In this document: positions 26,001 through 35,078 of the stretch, piece after piece
How the letters are laid out: every line of letters starts with the position of its first letter
How positions within the stretch are numbered: the stretch's first letter is position 1
NCBI RefSeq assembly: GCF_003336705.1
Contig: NZ_QMDL01000003.1
Span: 620,211-684,210 of the forward strand
DNA from: Marinobacter litoralis
Lineage (GTDB): Bacteria > Pseudomonadota > Gammaproteobacteria > Pseudomonadales > Oleiphilaceae
Direction of reading: 5' to 3'
Length of the DNA stretch: 64,000 nt
The notes under the pieces: model-generated
What the model was told of the DNA's origin: nothing
Databases searched by the model: none
What the model saw: the letters and a program-made list of their open reading frames with translations, nothing else
Position numbers and translations under genes: made by a program

Positions 26001-28004
26001 ATGGACTTATCTTGGATGATGCCAGCAATCATGACCGTCGGGGTCCTGGTTCTGCTGATACTGGGCATACTGGCCCTGTTCAAGGCGTTTTACCGCAAGG
26101 TGGACCAGGGCCAGGCCCTGATCGTGAACGACCTGTCGCCCACGCCCAAGGTGTATTTCACCGGGGCCATGGTGCTGCCGGTTATCCACCGCGCGGAGAC
26201 CATGAAGATCTCGGTGATTACCCTGGAGCTGAATCGTACCGGCAAGGAAGGGCTGATCTGTAAGGACAACCTGCGGGCCGACATTACCGTGGCCTTCTAC
26301 CTGCGGGTGAATGAAACCCAGGAAGACGTACTGCGCGTGGCCAAGTCGGTGGGTGTGGGCCGTGCCTCAGACCGCGATGCCGTGAACGAGCTATTCAATG
26401 CCAAGTTCAGTGAAGCGCTGAAGACCGTTGGTAAGAAACTCGAGTTCATGCAGCTGTTTGAGGAGCGTCAGCGTTTCCGCGATTCCATCGTCGAGACCAT
26501 CGGGGAAGATCTGAACGGTTACGTGCTGGAAGACGTGGCCATCGACTACCTGGAGCAGACACCGAAGACCTCGCTGGACCCGAACAATATCCTGGATTCC
26601 GAGGGCATCAAGCGGATTACCGAAATCACCGCGCTTCACAATGTGGAAACCAACCGTCTGGAGCGGGACCAGGAACTGGAAATCCAGCGCAAGAATGTGT
26701 CAGCGCGAGAAGCGTCGCTGGAACTGGAACGCAGCCAGGCCGAAGCCGAAGCGCGTCAGCGCCGGGAAATTGAAACCCTGCAGGCCCGTGAGACTTCGGA
26801 AACCGAGCAGGTGCGTGAGCAGGAGCGGGCCCGTGCCGAAGCCGCTCGCATCAAGACAGATGAAGAACTGGCGATTGCGGACGAAAACAAGCAGCGCCAG
26901 ATTGAAATGGCCATGAAAGCCCGCGAGCGTGCGGTGCAGATTGAAGAAGTGCGTATTCGCCAGGCCCGGGAGCTCGAGGATGTTAACCGTGAGCGGGCGG
27001 TGGAAATCGAGCGCATTGGCATGGAAAAGGCGCTGGAAGAAGAACGCAAGGAAATTGCCGATATCACCAGCCAGCGTATTGCCGTTGAGCGCAACGTGGC
27101 GGAAGAGGAAGAGAACATCAAGGATGTTCGCAACCGTTCTGAAGCCGACCGCCTGAAGGTGAAGAAAGTGGTGGCGGCTGAAGCCGATGCCGAAGAACTG
27201 AAGCTGAAAGATGTGAAAGCGGCCGAGGCGGCGTTTGAGCGCTCCAAGCTGGAAGCTGAGCAAATTCGGGTCACCGCCCAGGCGGAAATGGATGCAGCCG
27301 AGAAGAAATCGGTGGCTGACGAGAAGCTGGCCCGCGGTCGCCAGGCTATGGCCGCGGCCGACGGCCTTGCTGAAGCACAGGTCAAGGAAGCCCAGGCGTC
27401 TGCCATCCGGGCCGATGGTTTGGCACGTGCCGAGGTTAAATCGGTTACTGCCAAGGCCGATGAAGAAGCCGGTATGGCTGAAGTCCGGGTGCTTGAGCAG
27501 CGTCTGGAAACCGAAGCCATGGGTGAAGAGAAGCTGGGTGTTGCCAAGGCAGATGCCCGCAAGGCTATGGTTCTGGCCGAAGCCGAAGGTGAGCAGCGCA
27601 TGGGCCACGCCAAAGCCGAAGCCCGCGAAGCCATGGCCAAGGCCGAAGCGGCTGGCCTGGTTGAGAAGCTCAAAGCCTACGATGGCATGTCTGAGGAATC
27701 CCGTCACTTTGAAGAGTTCCGCATGAACCTGGAAGTTCATGAGAAGGAAGTGATGGCCCAGATCGACGCCCAGAAGGCTGGCATGCTGGAAAATGGCCGG
27801 GTTATGGCTGCTGCCCTGAAAGACGCCAAGTTCGAAATGATCGGCGGCGACGGCGGCATTTTCGAGAAGTTTGCCCAGGGCCTTGGCTACGGCAAGAGTG
27901 TTCAGGGCGTGCTGGACAAGTCCCCCTCGCTGCAGGCGGCGCTCTCGAACATTGCCGGCCGGGTGGCAGGTGAAAAGCCTAACCGCAGTTCCGAGACGGC
28001 CTGA
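26001..28004 (+). CDS. yqiK: Flotillin-like inner-membrane protein YqiK
   Basis: A 667-residue flotillin/SPFH protein that would form membrane microdomains. One N-terminal span (residues 8-28) is followed by the SPFH/band-7 domain (about 30-200). A very long Glu/Ala/Arg/Lys-rich coiled coil then runs about 210-560, with many MAxAEAEG-type repeats. A flotillin-like C-terminal region is next, ending with GEKPNRSSETA. Flotillins of this kind oligomerise and organise partners such as PspA or NfeD-type proteins. AGGA precedes ATG 26001 by ten bases. It is cotranscribed with yqiJ and probably with the ATPase gene. Confidence 0.92.
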   Translation: MDLSWMMPAIMTVGVLVLLILGILALFKAFYRKVDQGQALIVNDLSPTPKVYFTGAMVLPVIHRAETMKISVITLELNRTGKEGLICKDNLRADITVAFYLRVNETQEDVLRVAKSVGVGRASDRDAVNELFNAKFSEALKTVGKKLEFMQLFEERQRFRDSIVETIGEDLNGYVLEDVAIDYLEQTPKTSLDPNNILDSEGIKRITEITALHNVETNRLERDQELEIQRKNVSAREASLELERSQAEAEARQRREIETLQARETSETEQVREQERARAEAARIKTDEELAIADENKQRQIEMAMKARERAVQIEEVRIRQARELEDVNRERAVEIERIGMEKALEEERKEIADITSQRIAVERNVAEEEENIKDVRNRSEADRLKVKKVVAAEADAEELKLKDVKAAEAAFERSKLEAEQIRVTAQAEMDAAEKKSVADEKLARGRQAMAAADGLAEAQVKEAQASAIRADGLARAEVKSVTAKADEEAGMAEVRVLEQRLETEAMGEEKLGVAKADARKAMVLAEAEGEQRMGHAKAEAREAMAKAEAAGLVEKLKAYDGMSEESRHFEEFRMNLEVHEKEVMAQIDAQKAGMLENGRVMAAALKDAKFEMIGGDGGIFEKFAQGLGYGKSVQGVLDKSPSLQAALSNIAGRVAGEKPNRSSETA

Positions 28005-28016
28005 TAAGGCCGATGG

Positions 28017-28046
28017 CTCCCGGTACCGGACCCAAGGTGCCGGGAG
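28017..28046 (+). terminator. Hairpin between yqiK and the AAA+ gene
   Basis: CTCCCGGTACC pairs with GGTGCCGGGAG across an 8-base loop, with one G-T wobble. The sequence after it (TGCTTTCCCC) is too poor in T for a strong intrinsic terminator. It may act as an attenuator or RNA-processing stem that lowers ATPase expression relative to yqiK. Confidence 0.45.
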
Positions 28047-28093
28047 TGCTTTCCCCTAACCGCATTCCCCTCTTTGGTTCAGGATGATTTGGT

Positions 28094-31000
28094 ATGTCGA
28101 CGGATCGCACCGAGCTCGAAAGCATTGTTCAGGAAGGTTCAGCCTTTGAAACCATCAAGCGCCGGCTGAAAGAGCAGGGCGGGCAACTGCGTGAGCAGGT
28201 GTCCGGGCTGAACCAGGCCCGGGAAGAGATCTTTGGCAGCGCCGGCATGAACGTGCTGGGCCGGGCCCGGGTGCGAACCGAAAACAACGCCATCGCCCGG
28301 GATGTGGTGCGTCTGGGCGACAAGCTGTTGTTCGGTTTCAACTTGCAGCTGGGTTTGCGCAAGACACTGGTGATTGAAGATGTGTTCCGGCTGTACCATC
28401 TGAACGATGGCGACAGCGGCTTCGAGATGACCGAAGCGGCCATTGAGGGTTCGTTTCTCAAGGATGAACGCTTCGCCACCGACTTCCGGGAACTCCAGCA
28501 GTACTACAACACCGCCACGCTGTCGCAACTGGTGATTCTCAAAGGCATGTTGCTAATGGCGTTCCGCATCGGTGACAAGCTTGATGATCTTCGGGTGTTT
28601 CGCTGGGAACTGAAGCCCGATGGTGAGGTCAGCCGCTACATTGATAATCGCGGCGAGCGCGATCTGTCTTTCCCGGAACGTTTCAGTTTTCCCTGGAGAA
28701 CCGTGGGCCGCGACAGCCAGGTTCAGGGCCGCTCTCCGCACCTGAACATCGCCGACACCCTGTTTGTGGATAACCTGCGGGGCAACATTACTTTCAAGGT
28801 GGAGAACAATACCTCCACCGGCGAAGGCATCTACTCGGACCCGGTGGAGTCCGATTCCCAGTCACTGGACGACGCCAGCTTCGATTTTGCCGATCTGGGC
28901 GAGATTCTGCTGGTACGGATTCTGCCGTTTAACGAAGAACACTGGCGCTACTACCTGTTCAACCGCACAGAGCGCAAGATCGAGCGGGTTGACGCCATGG
29001 CCGGTTCCGTCGCGTCGCTACCGGACAATCACGGCCTGATTTTTCCGTCGGGTTACTACCTGAGTACCGGCGAGCTGAAAACCTTCCAGATTCCCGACGG
29101 GGATTTCCGGCTCAAGCGTACCTTGCGGGCCCCCAACGGCGAAGACATGCTGTATGTCTTCTTCGAACAGCGCACCGGTCAGGTGATCCTGTTCCGCTAC
29201 AACCTGATTCGCAAACAGGCGGATGTGCCATTGATTGGTCACGGTTACGCCCTGTTCGAAAACGGGCATCTGGTGATTTTCAATGCCGACAAGGAACCTA
29301 CGCTGGTGCACCCGCTGCAGGTGTGGGAAACGCCGTTTACTTCTGAAAGTTTCCACGCTGCGGCGAACGTCGCCAACGATTCCGAGCTGGCGCGCATTGG
29401 CAATCCCGAGCTGGTGCGGGGAATTGCCGAGCTGAATACGGTGGTTACCCTGGTGGAGGGCGCCAGCGCCAGTGAGCGGCATTTCACCAACCTGATTCGT
29501 ACCGTGGACCGTATTCTGGACCAGTTTTTCTGGCTGTCAGCGCGTCAGGAAGAAGCCTTGTTTGCCGAGTTAAATCAACAGCTCAGCACCATCCGAGGTA
29601 CCGCAGAGCTGGTGCTGGATGAGTATGAGAAAGTCCAGAGCATTCGCGCCCAGACTGAAGCTGCCATTACCGAGGTCGCTCAGGACCAGGGCGCGTTGAT
29701 GCGGGACCTGAAACCGGATAGCTGGAAAGCACCGGATCAGTTTGTCAGTTACCTGGCACGTTTGCGCGATCATCGCGGCCGAGTGCGAACCCTCAATGAT
29801 CGGCGTTACGCCGACAAAGCCCGTATCGACACTCTTGAAGAGGAGCTGGCCGAGGCTGAGGACCGGCTGACCGAGCGCACCTTCCGTTTCCTGGCGTCGC
29901 CGGAGGCGCTGGATGGCTACCGCCAGACCCTGACCGAGTTGCAGACTGCGCTGGCCGAGGCCGACAGCCGGGATGCCCTGAAGAAGATTGTCGATCGCTA
30001 TCGGGAACTGACCGAAGGCCTGGACATGATCCAGGGCATGCTGGCGTCCATGGGCGGTGACGATGCCGCGCTGGAAACGGCGATCACCGATAACATCTCG
30101 GGCATCTACGCGACCATCAACCAGCAGCGTTCCGAAGCGGAAATCCGGCTGAAAGAGCAGGGCAGTGCGGAAGCCCGGGCGCAGTTTGCTGCACGTATCC
30201 GGCTGTTTGAGCAGAGCCTGGCGAACGGCGTCAGCGCGCTGTCGGATGTGCGGGAATGCGATGGTCTGATGACCCGGATGCTGGATCAGCTGCAGGAGCT
30301 GGAAAGCCAGTTTGGCGAATACGACGAGTTCCTGGCGGCCATTCTGGAGCAGCGTGAGAACGCCCATGAGAGCATCGAGGCACGGCGCCAGCAGCTCCAG
30401 GACCAGCAACAGCGTCGGGTGACCACGCTCACCGATGCTGCCGCCCGGATTCTCAAGAACCTGGGCCGCCGTACCGAACGTTTCAGCAGCCCGGAAGAGC
30501 TGCACGCCTTCTTCGCCTCTGATGCCATGGTTATCCGGTTGCGCAGCATGGCCGGAGAGTTGCGGGAGCTGGGCGCCGCCATGGAGGCAGACGATTGCCT
30601 GGGCCAGCTCAAAGCGGCTCAGGACACCGCCCTGCGCAGCGTTCGGGACAAGGCCGATATCTTTGAGGATGGCGGTGCCGTTATCCGGCTGGGCAAGCAC
30701 AAGTTCAGCGTTAACCAGCGGGAGCTGGATCTGACCCTGATTCCCCGGGACGATCATGTCCTGCTGCACCTGACCGGAACCCAGTATTATGAGCGCCTGG
30801 AGGAGCCCGAACTGGACCGCCTCCGGGGCTACTGGAACATGAGCCAGCCTTCGGAATCCGACCGGGTGTACCGGGCGGAGTATCTGTCGGCACTGGTGAT
30901 TGAGGAGTTCCGCACGACCGGAGACCTGCCGGTCAATGTCGCGGATCTGGATGAGCTGACCGGTTACATCCGCAAGTTTGCTTCGCCCCGCTACCGGGAG

Positions 31001-33358
31001 GGTTACGAGAAAGGCATCCACGATCACGACGCGGCGCTGATCGTCAGTACGTTGTGGCCGGCGATTCAGAACGCCGGGTTGCTGCGTTTCAGCCCCAGGG
31101 CGCGGGCACTGGCAATGCTGTTCTGGGCCGTGTTGAGCCAGCAACAGAGCGCGGGCCAGCAACTGCGTTCCCGGTGCCTGTCTGCCGGTATCCTCAGCCG
31201 CATGATGCAGTCCGATGAGCTGCTGGAATCCCTGCAGCAGGAACTGGAACCGCAGCTCGCAAACTTTGTGGAAGAACAGCAATTGAGCCTGGCCGGGCCA
31301 GGCAGCGATGGTCGGAGCCTGGTGCATTCCGCAGCCCAGTACCTGGTGCGGCAGCTGGCGGAAGAATCCGAAGCCTTCGGTATTACCCGCTATGCCGGGG
31401 ATCTGGCGGCGGGCTTTGTTGAGGCACTGAAACGGGATAACCAGTTTGCCCAGTATCAGCAGGCACTGGAGGTCGTGGCCGATCAGCCGGCCGCTCGCTG
31501 GAGCATCACCAGCCACTGGTTGAAAGCCTGGATGGCCAAGACGGATCAGCAGCATCTGCTGCACTATTTGCCAGAAGCCGTGGCCGTGCTGAATGTAGGC
31601 GACACTGTGAAAACCTCGGTTCGCAGTGTGGAACTGGCGTTCCAGATTGAGGGCCTGCTGGGCCAGCATCCCCGTATCGAAGAACGCATTCTCAGCCTGC
31701 AGCTAGATGAATTTGACGAGCGCCTGCGTTATCACCAGCAGGAAATCATTCCCGGCTGGCAGCAGTTGCAGGAGGTGCGGCAGCAGGTACTGGAGAAATG
31801 GCGTGGCCAGTTACGGCTGGATGAGTTCAGGCCCCGCCCGCTGTCGTCCTTTGTACGTAACAAGCTGATCAGCGAGAGTTACCTGCCGATCATTGGCGAT
31901 AACCTGGCCAAGCAGATGGGCACGGCGGGTGAAGACCGCCGCACCGACCAGTCCGGTCTTCTGATGATGATCTCGCCGCCTGGGTACGGTAAAACCACGC
32001 TGATGGAATACGTGGCCAACCGCCTGGGCCTGATCTTCATGAAGATCAACTGCCCGAGCCTGGGCCACGACGTGATGTCGCTGGATCCGGAAAAGGCACC
32101 CCATTCCACCGCCGAAGCGGAGCTGATCAAGCTCAACCTGGCGTTGGAAATGGGTAACAACGTGATGTTGTATCTGGACGATATCCAGCACACCCACCCC
32201 GAATTCCTGCAGAAATTTATCTCCCTGTGTGACGGCACGCGCCGCATAGAAGGGGTGTGGCGCGGCAAGACCCGCACCTACGACATGCGCGGCAAGCGTT
32301 TCTGTGTGGTGATGGCCGGGAACCCGTATACCGAAAGCGGCGAAGTCTTCAAGGTCCCCGACATGCTCGCCAACCGGGCCGACATCTACAACCTGGGTGA
32401 CGTGCTCTCGGGCATGGAGCATGCCTTTGCGCTGTCCTACATCGAGAACAGCCTGAGCTCCAACCGGGTGCTGGCACCGCTGGCCACCCGGGGCATGGCG
32501 GACTTTTACCGGTTCGCCGATCTGGCCGAAGGCAAAACGGTGGCAGATTCGGACTTTGAACACGACTACAGTGCCGCCGAGCGCGATGAAATCGTTGCCC
32601 TGCTGAAGAAAATGATCCGGGTGCGGGAAACCGTGTTGCGGGTCAATCAGGCTTACATTGCCTCCAGCGCCCAGGCAGAAGCATATCGTACCGAGCCCAC
32701 CTTCAAGCTGCAGGGCAGCTACCGGAACATGAACAAACTGGCGGAGAAGCTGTCGCCGGTGATGAGTGACCAGGAGCTGGAAGCCCTGATTGATGACCAC
32801 TACCAGGGCGAGGCTCAGCTGCTGACCTACGGTGCCGAAGAAAACCTGCTCAAGCTCAAGCAGATGCGCGGCACCATGAATGACGAAGAAGCGGCACGCT
32901 GGCAGACCATCTGTGAGGAATACCGCCGCCGTCAGCAAGCCGGTGGCGACGAGGAAACCGGGGTGAAAGTGGTTCGCCAGCTGGGCCTGATCTCGGAACA
33001 CATGCAGCAACTGGGGCAGCATTTGGCTTCAGGACTGGAAAGCCAGGGGAACTCGGGCTTGGATCTCGATACAGCTCTGAGCCAGTTGTCACGCTCACTC
33101 GAATCGGGGCTCGCTGAAGGCTTGCAAGCGGTGCAAATGAACCCGGCCGTCACCGTCAATCTGGACAGTCCACCCCAGGTGGGCGATGCTTTGATGGCTT
33201 TTGCTCGAATTTTTGAGGGGTCTATTGTTCCATTGGTGAAAACCATGGAAGGCAAGTTGGGGCTGGACTTAAAAACACAGCGAGAAATGAGCCGTGTGTT
33301 GAGAGCGATACGTGACTTACAGGATAGATTGCTCACTCAGGATGGAGCTCAGAGCTAA
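28094..33358 (+). CDS. Giant AAA+ ATPase of the PspA-flotillin module
   Basis: A 1754-residue protein of the type labelled 'DNA repair ATPase' in databases; that label is not supported by anything visible here. The N-terminal 450 residues are a beta-rich domain of unknown fold. Helical coiled-coil regions span about 470-870. The AAA+ domain has Walker A SPPGYGKTT near 1294 and Walker B MLYLDDIQ near 1357, then a sensor-like VVMAGNPYTES near 1408. A helical C-terminal tail follows. There is no signal peptide or membrane segment. With YqiJ, YqiK and PspA nearby, a role in remodelling stressed membranes or membrane protein assemblies is a reasonable inference. AGGA lies nine bases before ATG 28094. 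Confidence 0.85.
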   Translation: MSTDRTELESIVQEGSAFETIKRRLKEQGGQLREQVSGLNQAREEIFGSAGMNVLGRARVRTENNAIARDVVRLGDKLLFGFNLQLGLRKTLVIEDVFRLYHLNDGDSGFEMTEAAIEGSFLKDERFATDFRELQQYYNTATLSQLVILKGMLLMAFRIGDKLDDLRVFRWELKPDGEVSRYIDNRGERDLSFPERFSFPWRTVGRDSQVQGRSPHLNIADTLFVDNLRGNITFKVENNTSTGEGIYSDPVESDSQSLDDASFDFADLGEILLVRILPFNEEHWRYYLFNRTERKIERVDAMAGSVASLPDNHGLIFPSGYYLSTGELKTFQIPDGDFRLKRTLRAPNGEDMLYVFFEQRTGQVILFRYNLIRKQADVPLIGHGYALFENGHLVIFNADKEPTLVHPLQVWETPFTSESFHAAANVANDSELARIGNPELVRGIAELNTVVTLVEGASASERHFTNLIRTVDRILDQFFWLSARQEEALFAELNQQLSTIRGTAELVLDEYEKVQSIRAQTEAAITEVAQDQGALMRDLKPDSWKAPDQFVSYLARLRDHRGRVRTLNDRRYADKARIDTLEEELAEAEDRLTERTFRFLASPEALDGYRQTLTELQTALAEADSRDALKKIVDRYRELTEGLDMIQGMLASMGGDDAALETAITDNISGIYATINQQRSEAEIRLKEQGSAEARAQFAARIRLFEQSLANGVSALSDVRECDGLMTRMLDQLQELESQFGEYDEFLAAILEQRENAHESIEARRQQLQDQQQRRVTTLTDAAARILKNLGRRTERFSSPEELHAFFASDAMVIRLRSMAGELRELGAAMEADDCLGQLKAAQDTALRSVRDKADIFEDGGAVIRLGKHKFSVNQRELDLTLIPRDDHVLLHLTGTQYYERLEEPELDRLRGYWNMSQPSESDRVYRAEYLSALVIEEFRTTGDLPVNVADLDELTGYIRKFASPRYREGYEKGIHDHDAALIVSTLWPAIQNAGLLRFSPRARALAMLFWAVLSQQQSAGQQLRSRCLSAGILSRMMQSDELLESLQQELEPQLANFVEEQQLSLAGPGSDGRSLVHSAAQYLVRQLAEESEAFGITRYAGDLAAGFVEALKRDNQFAQYQQALEVVADQPAARWSITSHWLKAWMAKTDQQHLLHYLPEAVAVLNVGDTVKTSVRSVELAFQIEGLLGQHPRIEERILSLQLDEFDERLRYHQQEIIPGWQQLQEVRQQVLEKWRGQLRLDEFRPRPLSSFVRNKLISESYLPIIGDNLAKQMGTAGEDRRTDQSGLLMMISPPGYGKTTLMEYVANRLGLIFMKINCPSLGHDVMSLDPEKAPHSTAEAELIKLNLALEMGNNVMLYLDDIQHTHPEFLQKFISLCDGTRRIEGVWRGKTRTYDMRGKRFCVVMAGNPYTESGEVFKVPDMLANRADIYNLGDVLSGMEHAFALSYIENSLSSNRVLAPLATRGMADFYRFADLAEGKTVADSDFEHDYSAAERDEIVALLKKMIRVRETVLRVNQAYIASSAQAEAYRTEPTFKLQGSYRNMNKLAEKLSPVMSDQELEALIDDHYQGEAQLLTYGAEENLLKLKQMRGTMNDEEAARWQTICEEYRRRQQAGGDEETGVKVVRQLGLISEHMQQLGQHLASGLESQGNSGLDLDTALSQLSRSLESGLAEGLQAVQMNPAVTVNLDSPPQVGDALMAFARIFEGSIVPLVKTMEGKLGLDLKTQREMSRVLRAIRDLQDRLLTQDGAQS

Positions 33359-33393
33359 ATCGTAAACAAGGCAAGAAAAGGATGTTGCCCATT

Positions 33394-35013
33394 ATGATCA
33401 AGGAAGATGTGCCTGTGCCGGCCGCCACTGAGTTTATGGAAGCACTCAATAGTGGTAACCACCTGAAGCTCATTCGGGAATGGGGCAACGTCCTGTTTCA
33501 CACAGTGTTCATTAGAGAGCACCCGGGGCTCGAATTACCAATGCTGCACAGTGTTGATGATCACCACAGTTTTTTGGCAAGCCCGGATGTCAATGAAGTG
33601 CAAGAAGCCCTCCTGGAGCGCCTTGTCTTGGCAGAAGACGCTGATGTTTTCGTCAGGGCCGTACCGTTACGGGAGTTGGCCAGAAACGCCCACATGCTGG
33701 GAGCTTGGCTGAACTGGTTTGATGCCAAGATCATCATGGACAGTTCACTCATGGAACTGTTGGGGATGAAAGCCTTGGTGACGTTGGATGATGGGCAAGA
33801 GAGACTTTATCAAGCGAAGGTTTATGCCTCCCCTGCACTGAATAAGAGCGGCATCTCCACTAACGTAAGCGCCCAGATCTGGAAAGTCAGCGATATTGAG
33901 GGTGGGGCCGGCCTTCAGCGAACCCGTGAATTCTTTGTTTATGATGACAGCAAATCTTTTGCGTTCGCAGAAAACGAAGGCTCAATCCTCTCTTCACGCA
34001 AGCTCAGCCAGTTGAGGGCCAAGGAGGCGATGCTCTTTGGCACCTGGGCGTCGCCGGTCTATAACTTTGAGGCTGTAACCAAGGATGCAGTTAGGGAAGC
34101 GGATCACCTTGTTGAGGACACCTATGTTCCTCACCCATCATTGCTGGACGAGGCGTTACTGGACTCGTTTCGTGAACTTGAGCGGGCTATAAACAATGAG
34201 ATCATGCCCGATGCACGCCGGCTTCATCTGGACGTTAGCAAAGGTCAGGTTTTCGCCGAACTGGAAGAGCCCGGAGATGACGAGCTGGATAGAGTCGAGG
34301 GCCGTAAATTCTGCATTGTGTTTGATGATCACCCAGAGTGGTGCCTGTGGCTGGGCGGCGATGGCTTGGCAGTGACGGACTATTCGGACGAGGTCTGGTT
34401 GCCAGAATCGCCCGGACGTCATGAAGTTCCGGAATCTCTGCGTTTGAAAATAGTTCGGGCCATCGCCTGGACGTTATTCTGGAAGGGGCGAGAGCCTGGT
34501 TCGCGAGTGTCGCTGATTCCCGGGCAGTTTGCGGGGCTAAGGCCTTTTCGCCCGGATAATCTGGACCGGATCTTTCATCCTCCCCTGGACGATACCCGGT
34601 TCCCGGCACTGGCTTCTATGCTTTGCGGCGAACAACCGTTGCCTGTGCTGGTGCATGGTGAGCTACCCGAAGGTTATGTGATTGAAGCACTGGAAGACCT
34701 GCAAGTGTCAGCGGCAGAGCTGCCAAGGGGAACACTGCGCCGAGACAGTCTGCTGTTGAATGGAGCCGTTCATTTTGGCTCGATGTGCGGGCCTATTGTG
34801 GTGCCGCAGACGGCCATCGAGTTCCCTGACGAGTGGTACACAGGTATTCGAACCTCTAACACTCAACTCATTTCCGATTTGAAGGCGTTTCTGTGGGATC
34901 AGTCCAGGGTTGTGCCTGCACCTGAAAAAGATCCGGATGATCCCGGTGCGGTGATTGGCATCTGTCTTGGGATTATGGCTTTCCTGTTGGTGCTCGTTCT
35001 TGTGCTGGGATAG
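33394..35013 (+). CDS. Family C protein, intact long form
   Basis: An unrecognised 539-residue protein, the only uninterrupted long copy of family C here. The N-terminal domain (1-230; ELARNAHMLGAWLNW, then QERLYQAKVY) is followed by a middle domain (about 250-480; DDHPEWCLWLGGDGLAVTDY, AWTLFWKGRE, VLVHGELPEGYVIEAL, EWYTGIRTSNTQLISD). A C-terminal membrane segment (GICLGIMAFLLVLVLVLG) is last. Start ATG 33394 is chosen by alignment with the copies at 21053 and 22766; ATG 33382 is possible. It begins 35 bases after the ATPase gene, so it may be read from the same transcript although its relatives lie on the other side of that module. Confidence 0.7.
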   Translation: MIKEDVPVPAATEFMEALNSGNHLKLIREWGNVLFHTVFIREHPGLELPMLHSVDDHHSFLASPDVNEVQEALLERLVLAEDADVFVRAVPLRELARNAHMLGAWLNWFDAKIIMDSSLMELLGMKALVTLDDGQERLYQAKVYASPALNKSGISTNVSAQIWKVSDIEGGAGLQRTREFFVYDDSKSFAFAENEGSILSSRKLSQLRAKEAMLFGTWASPVYNFEAVTKDAVREADHLVEDTYVPHPSLLDEALLDSFRELERAINNEIMPDARRLHLDVSKGQVFAELEEPGDDELDRVEGRKFCIVFDDHPEWCLWLGGDGLAVTDYSDEVWLPESPGRHEVPESLRLKIVRAIAWTLFWKGREPGSRVSLIPGQFAGLRPFRPDNLDRIFHPPLDDTRFPALASMLCGEQPLPVLVHGELPEGYVIEALEDLQVSAAELPRGTLRRDSLLLNGAVHFGSMCGPIVVPQTAIEFPDEWYTGIRTSNTQLISDLKAFLWDQSRVVPAPEKDPDDPGAVIGICLGIMAFLLVLVLVLG

Positions 35014-35078
35014 ATCCAGTTTATGTGCAGTTGAATCAGTACAACGTCCAAACCTCAGTTAGCTGAAGAATTTTTACC

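Noticed and set aside
26700..27740. Long antisense open frames opposite yqiK
   Set aside because: The coiled-coil coding strand is full of GCC/GAA/GAG codons, so stops are rare on the other strand. The translations are low-complexity shadows.
29570..31669. A 699-codon open frame antisense to the giant ATPase gene
   Set aside because: It lies wholly opposite a gene with intact domain motifs, has no ribosome site or recognisable protein features, and is the usual by-product of GC-rich codon use on the coding strand.
28094..33358. Assigning the giant AAA+ protein to DNA repair
   Set aside because: No nuclease, helicase or DNA-binding motif was seen; the gene context is membrane stress. The database label alone is not evidence.
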